Of a stretch of 64,000 nt of DNA, positions 35,692 to 44,541 are shown in pieces (positions within the stretch are counted from its first letter, which is position 1; each line of letters begins with the position of its first letter). Source of the DNA: Chitinophagaceae bacterium (GTDB lineage: Bacteria; Bacteroidota; Bacteroidia; Chitinophagales; Chitinophagaceae); assembly GCA_016719165.1 (NCBI GenBank), contig JADKAJ010000001.1, positions 496,001 to 560,000 on the forward strand, given 5' to 3'. The notes below the pieces were generated by a model that was not told where the DNA came from, did no database searches, and saw only the letters and a list, made by a program, of their open reading frames with translations. A program made the position numbers and the translations under genes.

Positions 35692-35779
35692 AAAAGCAGA
35701 AGCCGGTACCAATCCACAGTTTCCCCACAACTGGCAACTTGTGCTTTCTCACCCACCTGCTTATTTGTACCTTGCGGCT

Positions 35780-36574
35780 ATGCAAGAATATCTCAACCTG
35801 CTACGGCATATTATAGATACCGGTACGCATAAAACTGACCGGACGGGTACCGGTACACAAAGTGTATTCGGCTACCAGATGCGGTTTGACCTGCAAAAAG
35901 GGTTTCCCCTGGTGACTACAAAAAAAGTTCATCTTAAAAGTATCATATATGAGCTTCTCTGGTTCTTAAAAGGTGAAACCAATATCGCCTACCTGAAAGA
36001 GCATGGTGTAAAGATCTGGGATGAATGGGCAGATGAGAAAGGTGAACTCGGGCCTGTGTATGGCAAACAATGGAGAAGTTGGGAGGGTAAAGATGGAAAA
36101 ATTGTAGACCAGATATCAGAATTGATTACCCAGATAAAAAAGAACCCCGACAGCCGCCGTTTGATTGTCAGTGCGTGGAATGTGGCTGATTTGCCTGAGA
36201 TGGCCCTGATGCCCTGTCATAATATGTTCCAGTTTTATGTGGCCAATGGGAAACTGAGCTGTCAATTGTATCAACGTAGTGCAGATGTTTTTTTAGGCGT
36301 TCCGTTTAATATTGCCTCTTATGCATTATTGACCATGATGATTGCCCAGGTTTGTGATCTTGAACCCGGCGAGTTTGTGCATACGTTTGGGGATGTGCAT
36401 ATTTACAGTAATCATAAGGAGCAGGTGAACCTTCAATTGAGCAGGAATCCGTTTCCTTTACCGGTTATGAAGCTGAACCCGGATGTAAAAGATATTTTCT
36501 CTTTTCAATTTGAAGACTTCACACTGGAAAATTATCAAAGCCATCCGCCTATAAAGGCTCCGGTGGCAGTATAG
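35780..36574 (+). CDS. thyA: Thymidylate synthase
   Basis: The 264-residue enzyme methylates dUMP to dTMP using methylene-tetrahydrofolate. The catalytic Cys is at residue 146 (MPCHNMFQFYV) and the block QLYQRSADVFLGVPFNIASY is intact; length equals E. coli ThyA. ATG at 35780 (MQEYLNLLRHI) matches the family; the GTG at 35741 does not. A TACCTTGC box (35768-35775) ends only five bases before the ATG, so the mRNA may be leaderless. folA follows after 41 bp, a natural pair since ThyA makes dihydrofolate. Confidence 0.97.
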   Translation: MQEYLNLLRHIIDTGTHKTDRTGTGTQSVFGYQMRFDLQKGFPLVTTKKVHLKSIIYELLWFLKGETNIAYLKEHGVKIWDEWADEKGELGPVYGKQWRSWEGKDGKIVDQISELITQIKKNPDSRRLIVSAWNVADLPEMALMPCHNMFQFYVANGKLSCQLYQRSADVFLGVPFNIASYALLTMMIAQVCDLEPGEFVHTFGDVHIYSNHKEQVNLQLSRNPFPLPVMKLNPDVKDIFSFQFEDFTLENYQSHPPIKAPVAV

Positions 36575-36615
36575 AACTATTGGTATCTTTACACAATACT
36601 AAAGACTCCTGATTA

Positions 36616-37110
36616 ATGACTATTTCTCTGGTTGTGGCTGCAGCCGCTAATAATGCAATTGGAAAAGATGGAATAATGCCCTGGCATTTACCCAATGATA
36701 TGAAGCATTTTAAAAATGTTACCTGGGGTATGCCGGTAGTGATGGGCAGAAAAACGTTTGATTCGCTGGGTAAAGCATTACCCGGCAGGAAAAATATTGT
36801 CATTACCCGTCAATCAGGCTGGAAGGCAGCAGCAACTGTGGTAGTAAAGAGTATTGATGATGCCTTGTTTGTTGCCAAAGAAGCTGATGCAAATGAAGTA
36901 ATGATAATTGGTGGAGGGGAAATATACAGGGCCCTTTTTGATAAAGCCAAAAGGATATATCTCACCCGTGTGGAAGCAGAACCTGAGGCCGATACTTTTT
37001 TCCCATCACTAGATCCTCAGCATTGGTACCTGGTAAGCCAGCGTAACCATGAAGCTGATGAAAAAAATGCATACAATTATTCTTTCCAGGTTTGGGAGAG
37101 AGTAGGATAA
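36616..37110 (+). CDS. folA: Dihydrofolate reductase
   Basis: The 164-residue enzyme regenerates tetrahydrofolate from the dihydrofolate made by ThyA. Motifs are NNAIGKDGIMPWHLPNDM (Asp active site), GRKTFDSLGKALPGRKNIV and IGGGEIYRALF. TATCTTTA (about 36590) is a near-match -7 box, so it may also have its own promoter. Confidence 0.96.
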   Translation: MTISLVVAAAANNAIGKDGIMPWHLPNDMKHFKNVTWGMPVVMGRKTFDSLGKALPGRKNIVITRQSGWKAAATVVVKSIDDALFVAKEADANEVMIIGGGEIYRALFDKAKRIYLTRVEAEPEADTFFPSLDPQHWYLVSQRNHEADEKNAYNYSFQVWERVG

Positions 37111-37130
37111 CTTAAGAACTTTCCTTATTC

Positions 37131-37928
37131 ATGTATTCTGCCCCGCAACTCGCCATAAAATACCTTTGTTATTATTTGACCGCTTCTAATGGTAAGGGCC
37201 ATGGCATTCATTCTCCTTTTATTTTTCAATTTATCACCCGGGTGCTGAATGATCATACACAGTACAAGGAATATGACAAAGTTGAAAAATTACGGCAACA
37301 ATTCTTGAACGACCGGACTATACTAACCATACAGGATTTTGGAGCCGGGTCATCGGTATCGAAGACAAACCAGCGATCAGTAGCTTCTATTGCAAAAAAT
37401 GCTTCCAAGCCAAAAAAACTTGCCCAGTTGCTTTTTAGAATGGTAAGGCTGTATCAGCCTTCTTCTATACTGGAACTTGGTACTTCGCTTGGCATTACCA
37501 CTGCTTATTTATCACTGGCAAAACCTGATGCCAAACTGTTCACCCTGGAAGGGGCAGGGGAAGTAGCAGCCCTTGCAGAAAAAAATTTCTTGGTTTCAGG
37601 CTTTCAGGATATTTCAGTGGTGAAGGGGAATTTCGATGATACTTTATCTGTTGTACTAGAGGGGTTGCCGACAGTCTGCTTTGCGTTTATTGACGGCAAT
37701 CATCGAAAAGAACCAACAGAAAAATATTTTTCTCAGCTGTTAGCAAAAATTAATAATGAGTCTGTCCTGGTATTTGATGACATACACTGGAGCCGGGAAA
37801 TGGAACAGGCCTGGGAGACGATCAGGAATCATCCTTCTGTCCGTTGTACTATTGATCTTTTTTTTATTGGAATTGTCTTTTTTCGACAGGAGTTTCATGA
37901 AAAACAGCATTTTGTTATCCGTTATTAA
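37131..37928 (+). CDS. Class I SAM-dependent methyltransferase (O-methyltransferase-like)
   Basis: The 265-residue protein has the SAM motif ILELGTSLGITTAYL and acid-rich motifs FTLEGAG and FAFIDGNH. The last strand has VLVFDDIHWSREMEQAW, as in catechol-type O-methyltransferases. The N-terminus (NGKGHGIHSPFIFQF) is typical of a Bacteroidota-specific group with unknown substrate. It starts 20 bp after folA. Confidence 0.85.
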   Translation: MYSAPQLAIKYLCYYLTASNGKGHGIHSPFIFQFITRVLNDHTQYKEYDKVEKLRQQFLNDRTILTIQDFGAGSSVSKTNQRSVASIAKNASKPKKLAQLLFRMVRLYQPSSILELGTSLGITTAYLSLAKPDAKLFTLEGAGEVAALAEKNFLVSGFQDISVVKGNFDDTLSVVLEGLPTVCFAFIDGNHRKEPTEKYFSQLLAKINNESVLVFDDIHWSREMEQAWETIRNHPSVRCTIDLFFIGIVFFRQEFHEKQHFVIRY

Positions 37929-38051
37929 GATGATGAATAACATGCCCCTGGCTGAAGAAAATCAGTTTCTTCCCTTCAGCTGCTCCCCAAAAAATCAATA
38001 TCTTCACACCTATCGGAAAATATAAATTTCTTTCTATAATTCAGTTTCTAT

Positions 38052-39167
38052 ATGACGATTGGTGTATTAAAAGAACCCGCCCACGAAACGAGAGTTTCCC
38101 TGCTGTCCGAATTAGTGCCTTCGCTGCTCAAAAAAGGGGTAACAGTTCTGGTTGAAAGCGGAGCAGGTGAAAAGGCATTTTGCAGTAATGCAGCGTATGA
38201 AAATGCCGGGGCACAAATCAAGAGCCGTAGTGAAGTGCTGGCAGCTGCTGATATTGTGTTAAGTATATTTCAGCCAGATCCCTCAGAAATTGACCGCTTG
38301 AAATCAAAGGTTATCATTGGTGTATTTCAGCCATTATTCAATGTGGAAGAAATGAAAAGCTGGGCAGTAAAAGGGCTGACCACTTTTTCATTAGACATGC
38401 TTCCCCGTACTACCCGTGCCCAGGCCATGGATGTGTTGAGCTCCCAGGCAAATATTGCCGGTTATAAAGCTGTCTTAACAGCTGCTAATCTTTATTCCCG
38501 CTATTTTCCCATGTTTATGACAGCTGCGGGAAGTATCAAACCTGCCAAAGTGCTGATATTAGGTGCCGGTGTAGCAGGGTTACAAGCTATTGCTACTGCC
38601 AAAAGATTGGGTGCCGTCGTGGAGGTATTTGATACCAGGCCGGCGGTAAAAGAAGAAGTGATGAGCCTTGGAGCAAAATTCGTGGAGGTAGAAGGAGCGG
38701 CAGATGCCAGTAAAGCCGGTGGATATGCGGTTGAGCAAACCGAAGAGTACAAACAAAAACAGCAGCAAAAAATTGCGGATAGTATTGCCAAGGCTGATAT
38801 CGTTATTACTACTGCACAAATACCGGGTAAAAAAGCACCCATATTGATAACAGAGGAAATGATTAAAGCAATGCGGAATGGTTCCGTGATCATTGATATT
38901 GCTGCTGCTACCGGAGGAAACACTCCATTTACAAAAAACAATGAAACGGTGAATTTTAATGGGGTGAGTATTCTGGGTAATTCCTATTTACCATCCACCA
39001 TGCCATCGGATGCCAGTAAAGTATATGGCAAAAATGTCTTGAATTTTTTACAGTTAATAATTGATAAGGAAGGAAAAATAAATCTTAATTGGGAGGATGA
39101 CCTTGTAAAAGGTTGTTGTATCACACACGAAGGAGAAGTGATACATGAAAGAGTAAAAGGCAATTAA
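38052..39167 (+). CDS. pntAA: NAD(P) transhydrogenase subunit alpha part 1
   Basis: The 371-residue soluble domain I binds NAD(H): AlaDH/PNT N-domain (about 4-135) and NAD-binding domain with LILGAGVAGLQAIATAKRLG. The transhydrogenase uses the proton gradient to drive NADH-to-NADPH hydride transfer. It begins the operon pntAA-pntAB-pntB. Confidence 0.95.
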   Translation: MTIGVLKEPAHETRVSLLSELVPSLLKKGVTVLVESGAGEKAFCSNAAYENAGAQIKSRSEVLAAADIVLSIFQPDPSEIDRLKSKVIIGVFQPLFNVEEMKSWAVKGLTTFSLDMLPRTTRAQAMDVLSSQANIAGYKAVLTAANLYSRYFPMFMTAAGSIKPAKVLILGAGVAGLQAIATAKRLGAVVEVFDTRPAVKEEVMSLGAKFVEVEGAADASKAGGYAVEQTEEYKQKQQQKIADSIAKADIVITTAQIPGKKAPILITEEMIKAMRNGSVIIDIAAATGGNTPFTKNNETVNFNGVSILGNSYLPSTMPSDASKVYGKNVLNFLQLIIDKEGKINLNWEDDLVKGCCITHEGEVIHERVKGN

Positions 39168-39189
39168 TAGTTGAATAAATTATATAGGT

Positions 39190-39501
39190 ATGGAAAGTAT
39201 ATTAAAATGGATTTATGCCAATGAGCAGATGATCTATATCCTGGTATTGGTCATCTTTCTTGGATTTATAGTTATTAGCAGGGTGCCTGCCGTGTTGCAT
39301 ACGCCATTGATGAGCCATGCCAATGCCATTAGCGGTGTCGTAATAATGGGTGCTATTATTGTGATGGGCAGGGCTGATGCTGATAATTATGTTGCACTGG
39401 CGTTGGGGTTCCTGGCTGTGATACTCGGTACAATCAATGTTGTAGGCGGATTTGTGGTTACAGACCGGATGCTTGAAATGTTTAAAAAGAAAAAAAAGTA
39501 A
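39190..39501 (+). CDS. pntAB: NAD(P) transhydrogenase subunit alpha part 2
   Basis: This 103-residue protein has three membrane helices (YILVLVIFLGFIVISRVP, NAISGVVIMGAIIVMG, LGFLAVILGTINVVGGF) and makes up part of domain II of the proton channel. In E. coli it is fused to the alpha-1 domain; the separate form occurs in many bacteria. Confidence 0.95.
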   Translation: MESILKWIYANEQMIYILVLVIFLGFIVISRVPAVLHTPLMSHANAISGVVIMGAIIVMGRADADNYVALALGFLAVILGTINVVGGFVVTDRMLEMFKKKKK

Positions 39502-39550
39502 TGTTAGTCAACAAAATACTTTTTGATTAAAGGCTTAAATTATTATTAAC

Positions 39551-40963
39551 ATGGGAGTTTCAGTTTTAAGTATCATATATATCATTGGTGCCGTTACTTT
39601 TATTGCCGGTTTAAAAATGATGTCTGATCCTGCTTCGGCAAGGAAGGGGAATATAATTGCGGGTCTTGGTATGCTGGCGGCAATTATCGGAACCATTTTT
39701 TTGTACCAGAATGAAGATGGCAGCTTGTTAAAGAATCATATCTGGATATTCGGTGGAATATTGATCGGATCAGTCATTGGGGTGCTGGCGGCAAAAAAAG
39801 TGAAGATGACGGCCATGCCTGAAATGGTGAGTTTGTTTAATGGATTAGGGGGTGCTAGTGCAACGTTGATTTCCCTGGTAGAATTTAATCACTTATCTGA
39901 TTTGAACTTTCCGGCTGAAAGTGCAACTCCCGGAATAATGGCAATTCTCTTTGCTGGTATTATACTTGGAAATATTACTTTTTCAGGAAGTATGATTGCC
40001 TGGGGTAAACTAAGCGGCAGGGTGAAGGATTTTGCATTTAAAGGTCAGCATATCCTGAATATCTTATTACTTGTTATCAGTATTGCTTTATCCGTTTATA
40101 TAACTTCCAACCTCCAGGGGGCCAATACAACGATCCTGTTTTATACGGTATTTCTATTGTCACTGGTATATGGAATCTTTTTTGTTTTCCCGATCGGGGG
40201 GGCCGATATGCCCGTTGTGATCTCGTTATTGAATTCACTAAGTGGTCTGTCTGCAGCCTGCGGTGGATTCCTGTATGATAATAAAGTTGTTTTTACCGGT
40301 GGTATATTGGTTGGGGCAGCCGGTACTATTCTTACTGTTTTGATGTGTAAAGCCATGAACCGTTCACTGACCAATGTTTTGATCGGATCATTTGGGGGCA
40401 GTAAAGCGGCTGGTGATAAAAAGGAACAGGGTTCCTATAAAGAAATTTCACTGAATGATTCGGCTGTCGTAATGAGTTATGCCAGTAAGGTAATGATCGT
40501 TCCGGGGTATGGTTTGGCTGTGGCACAGGCACAACATACCTGTCATGAGCTACAGAAAATGCTGGAAGCAAAAGGGGTGGAGATAAAGTATGCTATACAC
40601 CCCGTAGCAGGCCGGATGCCCGGTCATATGAACGTACTGCTGGCCGAAGCTGATGTTAGTTATGACAAATTGATTGAAATGGAACAAGCCAACGAAGAAT
40701 TTCCGGCGGTGGATGTGGTACTCATTTTGGGCGCTAATGATGTGGTGAATCCTGCTGCTAAATCGGATCCTTCTTCTCCCATTTATGGAATGCCAATACT
40801 GGATGTGGGGTTAGCTAAGAATGTAATTGTGGTGAAGAGAAGTATGAAACCAGGATATGCAGGTATTGAAAATGATTTATTCTTTCAGCCTAAGACTTCA
40901 ATGTTGTTCGGCGATGCTAAAAAAGTATTGCAGGATTTGGTAGGAGAGATCAAGAGTTTATAA
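39551..40963 (+). CDS. pntB: NAD(P) transhydrogenase subunit beta
   Basis: The 470-residue protein has about nine membrane helices followed by the NADP-binding domain III (VPGYGLAVAQAQHTCHEL, HPVAGRMPGHMNVLLAEADV, GANDVVNPAA). It completes the three-part transhydrogenase. Confidence 0.96.
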   Translation: MGVSVLSIIYIIGAVTFIAGLKMMSDPASARKGNIIAGLGMLAAIIGTIFLYQNEDGSLLKNHIWIFGGILIGSVIGVLAAKKVKMTAMPEMVSLFNGLGGASATLISLVEFNHLSDLNFPAESATPGIMAILFAGIILGNITFSGSMIAWGKLSGRVKDFAFKGQHILNILLLVISIALSVYITSNLQGANTTILFYTVFLLSLVYGIFFVFPIGGADMPVVISLLNSLSGLSAACGGFLYDNKVVFTGGILVGAAGTILTVLMCKAMNRSLTNVLIGSFGGSKAAGDKKEQGSYKEISLNDSAVVMSYASKVMIVPGYGLAVAQAQHTCHELQKMLEAKGVEIKYAIHPVAGRMPGHMNVLLAEADVSYDKLIEMEQANEEFPAVDVVLILGANDVVNPAAKSDPSSPIYGMPILDVGLAKNVIVVKRSMKPGYAGIENDLFFQPKTSMLFGDAKKVLQDLVGEIKSL

Positions 40964-40993
40964 GCATATGCTTCCGGGTTAGCTGATAGTTCA

Positions 40994-41001
40994 TAGTTTT
41001 G
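40994..41001 (+). promoter_or_regulatory. -7 box directly before the RsmF-type gene
   Basis: TAGTTTTG fits TAnnTTTG and ends four bases before the GTG start (41006), so the transcript would be leaderless. No -33 box is visible. Confidence 0.4.
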
Positions 41002-41005
41002 CGTC

Positions 41006-42358
41006 GTGCAACTTCCTGCTATATTACTGGATGCTTTACAAAATGCCAGGGGCTTTGATAAAAATGCCTTTGAAAGAATTCATGCTTCTGGGGAGCAAGT
41101 GACTTCGGTGCGTTTAAACCCTTTAAAACCGCCAAAGGGTATAACTGATCATCCCATTCACCAATTAACAAGAATACCCTGGACTGCATACGGATTCTAC
41201 CTTGAAGAACGTCCCTCCTTTACGTTCGATCCTTTATTTCATGCCGGTACGTATTATGTGCAGGAAGCATCAAGTATGTTCCTTGAGCAAGCATTAAAAC
41301 AAACCGTTGACCTGTCAAAACCACTTAAGGTACTAGACCTGTGTGCGGCCCCGGGTGGTAAGTCCACGCATATCCAGTCAATGATTTCAAAGGAAAGCCT
41401 GCTGGTCAGCAATGAAGTGATCCGTTCCAGGGCTAATGTTTTAAAAGATAATATTATCAAGTGGGGATGTGAAAATGTAGTGGTTACAAATAATGATCCA
41501 AGGGATTTCGCAAAGACGGAGGGATACTTTGATGTGATTGTGGTGGATGCTCCTTGTAGTGGAAGTGGCCTGTTTCGCCGTGATCCTGATGCAATAGCAG
41601 AGTGGAGTGAGAATAATGTACAATTGTGTTCACAGCGTCAGCAAAGAATACTGGCAGATGTATGGCCTGCTTTAAAGAAGAACGGGATGCTGATCTATTC
41701 CACCTGTTCTTACTCGAAAGAAGAAGACGAAGATATTATTCAATGGTTATTGCAGGAATTGCCGGTTGCCCTTTGCCCATTATCCTTTGAACCATCCGGT
41801 GGAATTGTAGCTTCTGGCGGAGGCTATCGTTTCTGGCCAGATAAAGTAATGGGGGAGGGTTTTTTTATTGCCTGCTTTCAAAAAAAAGAAGGGGAAGAAG
41901 AATTATCATTCAAAATAAGGAACAGGCCGGAGCAGTTAAATAAAAAGGAGATGGAGATCGTGGAGAAATGGATTAAGAAAGAGGGAAAGGTATTCATCAA
42001 ACACCTGAATACGGTTTATGCATGGCCTGAGCTGCTTGAAAATGAATTCAGTTTTTTATTAGAGAAACTAAGGGTTGTTTATTCCGGGATACTGGTTGGG
42101 GAATTGATGCGGGATAAACTGGTGCCTGAACATGCGCTGGCAATGAGTAATAGTGTTGCTGATTCTATAGAAAATATTGAATTAACTAAACAAGAGTCAA
42201 TAAAATATTTGCAGCGTAAAGACCTTCAATTGCATACAGCAACAAAGGGTTGGCAGCTGGCCAGTTACAACGGGCATCCTTTAGGTTGGTTGAATGTGTT
42301 GACCAACCGGGTTAATAATTACTACCCCAAAGAATTGCGGATATTAAAGGATATTTAA
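41006..42358 (+). CDS. NOL1/NOP2/Sun-type rRNA cytosine-C5 methyltransferase (RsmF-like)
   Basis: The 450-residue enzyme has LDLCAAPGGKSTHIQSM (SAM), VVDAPCSGSGLFRRD and STCSYSKEEDE (two catalytic Cys), plus a C-terminal PUA-like domain (HTATKGWQLASYNGHPLGWL). E. coli RsmF methylates C1407 of 16S rRNA; the exact site here is inferred. The start is GTG at 41006, and no ATG nearby fits. Confidence 0.9.
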   Translation: MQLPAILLDALQNARGFDKNAFERIHASGEQVTSVRLNPLKPPKGITDHPIHQLTRIPWTAYGFYLEERPSFTFDPLFHAGTYYVQEASSMFLEQALKQTVDLSKPLKVLDLCAAPGGKSTHIQSMISKESLLVSNEVIRSRANVLKDNIIKWGCENVVVTNNDPRDFAKTEGYFDVIVVDAPCSGSGLFRRDPDAIAEWSENNVQLCSQRQQRILADVWPALKKNGMLIYSTCSYSKEEDEDIIQWLLQELPVALCPLSFEPSGGIVASGGGYRFWPDKVMGEGFFIACFQKKEGEEELSFKIRNRPEQLNKKEMEIVEKWIKKEGKVFIKHLNTVYAWPELLENEFSFLLEKLRVVYSGILVGELMRDKLVPEHALAMSNSVADSIENIELTKQESIKYLQRKDLQLHTATKGWQLASYNGHPLGWLNVLTNRVNNYYPKELRILKDI

Positions 42359-42409
42359 ACGGCTTCAAAAGGCAAAAAATCCACATCTTTGTAATCAAAT
42401 CTTGTCGGT

Positions 42410-43390
42410 ATGAAGAAGTTTATTCTCTCTTTATTAACCTTATTTATTTCTGTCTCTTTTATAGTGGCCCAGAAAGGTGATCTGCTGGTGAAAAATGGGG
42501 ATAAGGGCTTGTTTCTTGAACATAAAGTAGTAGCAAAGGAGAGTTTTTTTTCAGTTGGCCGTCTGTATAATGTCCATCCCAAATTTATCGCTTCTTTTAA
42601 CAACCTGGATATGGGCAAAGGGCTTCAGATTGACCAAAAGCTTCGTATACCCCTTACGGATACTAATTTTACACAAAAGGGTAATAGCGGCACACCAGTC
42701 TATTATAAAGCGGATGTTAATGAGGGGCTAATGAAAATAAGTAAAGCAAACAACGATGTTAAGTTAGCAAACCTGAGGGCATGGAACAATCTTACCGGAG
42801 ATAATGCTGGGGATAAAAAGAAACTTGTAGTGGGTTTTTTACTGAGTAAAGAAATGCCAACCATTACTATCGGCACCAAGCCAAAAACCGAAGAGCCAAC
42901 TGTAAAAAAAGAAGAAAAACCGGTGGTGGCTGAACCAACTGTGGAAGATAAGCCAGTTGTAAAAAATGAAGAACCCGTGGTTAAAAAAGAGGAAAAGCCT
43001 GTTGTGACAGAGCCGAAAGTTGAAGATAAGCCAGTAGTGAAAACAGAAGAGAAGACCATACCAGGCGGCCAGGGTTATTTCAGGTCACATTTTGAGCAGC
43101 AGATCAGGAAATCCCCAATCACTAAGGATGAAACGGTAACTGCCGGTATCTTTAAAACAACCAGTGGCTGGCAGGATGAAAAATATTACATATTAATAGA
43201 TGCAGTAGCTCCGGGAACTATTATCAAAATTGTAAATCCTACTAATAGTAAAGCTGTTTACGCCAAAGTGTTGGGAGAAATGAGTGGTATCCGTCAGAAC
43301 CAGGGATATAATATCCGTATCAGTAATGCAGCTGCTACGGCATTGCAGGTGACTGAACAGGATAAGTTCATCGTAAAGATTAATTACTGA
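42410..43390 (+). CDS. Secreted LysM protein with Lys/Glu/Pro repeat linker and DPBB-like C-terminus
   Basis: The 326-residue protein has a signal peptide (to about residue 20), a LysM-like domain (about 35-83) with HKVVAKESFFSVGRLYNVHP, and a second degenerate LysM-like segment (about 96-145). A K/E/P/V linker (160-216) of two 26-residue repeats follows, and a C-terminal double-psi-beta-barrel-like domain (about 245-326). It probably binds peptidoglycan. It overlaps fmt (opposite strand) by 7 bp at the stops. Confidence 0.8.
   Translation: MKKFILSLLTLFISVSFIVAQKGDLLVKNGDKGLFLEHKVVAKESFFSVGRLYNVHPKFIASFNNLDMGKGLQIDQKLRIPLTDTNFTQKGNSGTPVYYKADVNEGLMKISKANNDVKLANLRAWNNLTGDNAGDKKKLVVGFLLSKEMPTITIGTKPKTEEPTVKKEEKPVVAEPTVEDKPVVKNEEPVVKKEEKPVVTEPKVEDKPVVKTEEKTIPGGQGYFRSHFEQQIRKSPITKDETVTAGIFKTTSGWQDEKYYILIDAVAPGTIIKIVNPTNSKAVYAKVLGEMSGIRQNQGYNIRISNAAATALQVTEQDKFIVKINY
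42902..43057 (+). repeat. Two tandem 78-bp repeats in the LysM-protein linker
   Basis: Two 26-residue units starting VKKEEKPVV lie end to end (residues 165-216). Related in DNA but not identical. They form an acidic/basic, proline-rich spacer. Confidence 0.75.
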
Positions 43391-44442
43391 TTACCATTAA
43401 AGCGATAACCTCTCAGGAACTCCGTGATTTCCATTTTCTTCTTTCCTTCCATTTGAAGTTCCAGCAAGTGAATATACCCGTTTTCACAGGCGAATTTTAA
43501 GAAGGTTTTTCCGTCTGTTTCATAATCTCCTTCGGTCACTTTTGGGAAGATGATTTCTTTCTTTGCTTTGAAGATTTTGAGCATCTTTTCATTCAGTATC
43601 GTGAAAGCCGCAGGATAAGGGCTAAGACCACGAATCAGGTTGTAAATTCTTTCAGCCGGTAAACTCCAGTCTACCCGGCAGGTGGAAGTATTTATTTTAG
43701 GAGCATGCTTTAAAAAGGAACTGTCAACTGGCATTTGTTTTTGACTATGAGTAACTCTTGTATTGTCAATTGCTGGTTGCAGATTATGAATTATGAGATC
43801 CTGTGATTTTTCTTGTAAGCTTCCATCGGCCAACCCTTTTACTGTTTTAACCAACAGTTGTGCACCGATGTCCTTCATTTTATCATGTACTTCTCCGGCT
43901 GTTTCGTCCTCACCAATTGCAAAACTTTCCTGCAATAAAATATCACCGGTGTCAATTTCGTGTTTCAATTTGAAAGTGGTTACGCCGGTTTCTCTTTCAC
44001 CATTGATCACAGCCCAGTTGATAGGTGCCGCACCGCGGTATTGGGGTAGTAAAGACCCATGAAGATTGACAGTGCCCATGGAAGGCATATTCCAGACTAT
44101 TTCCGGCAACATCCGGAAGGCAACCACTATCTGCAGGTTGGCGTTTAGTGATTTTAGTTCAGCTATAAATTCCTTGTTCTTTAATTTTTCTGGTTGCAGA
44201 ACTTTTAAATTGTGTTCCACTGCGTACTTTTTAACAGCACTTTGCTGTAGCAGCATACCCCTGCCGGCAGGTTTATCAGGTGCAGTAATGACGCCAACTA
44301 TATTATAACCTGCTTTCACCAATGCATCTAAAGAGGCAACAGCGAATTCAGGAGTGCCCATAAAAACAATCCTTAAAGAAACCAGTGAAAGATTAATCGT
44401 GTTGGGCCCAATATCTTTTTGTTTGATCTGTTGTTCTATCAT
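43384..44442 (-). CDS. fmt: Methionyl-tRNA formyltransferase
   Basis: The enzyme formylates initiator Met-tRNA. Motifs are RIVFMGTPEFAV, APDKPAGRG, VNLHGSLLPQYRGAAPINWA and HEIDTGDIL. I used ATG at 44442 (MIEQQIKQK), giving 352 residues; this is about 30-40 more than usual, partly from an N-terminal extension and a middle insert (HNLQPAIDNTRVTHSQ). The TTG at 44499 adds residues not seen in the family. It converges on the LysM gene. Confidence 0.93.
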   Translation of the reverse strand: MIEQQIKQKDIGPNTINLSLVSLRIVFMGTPEFAVASLDALVKAGYNIVGVITAPDKPAGRGMLLQQSAVKKYAVEHNLKVLQPEKLKNKEFIAELKSLNANLQIVVAFRMLPEIVWNMPSMGTVNLHGSLLPQYRGAAPINWAVINGERETGVTTFKLKHEIDTGDILLQESFAIGEDETAGEVHDKMKDIGAQLLVKTVKGLADGSLQEKSQDLIIHNLQPAIDNTRVTHSQKQMPVDSSFLKHAPKINTSTCRVDWSLPAERIYNLIRGLSPYPAAFTILNEKMLKIFKAKKEIIFPKVTEGDYETDGKTFLKFACENGYIHLLELQMEGKKKMEITEFLRGYRFNGNQ

Positions 44443-44541
44443 TGATGCGAAGGTATTGCAAAGAAGTAAAAATATGACGTGGGAAGCTTTGCAATACAAG
44501 GAAAAATTATGTTGAAGTTTTTGCTTTCAATAACTTCAACA

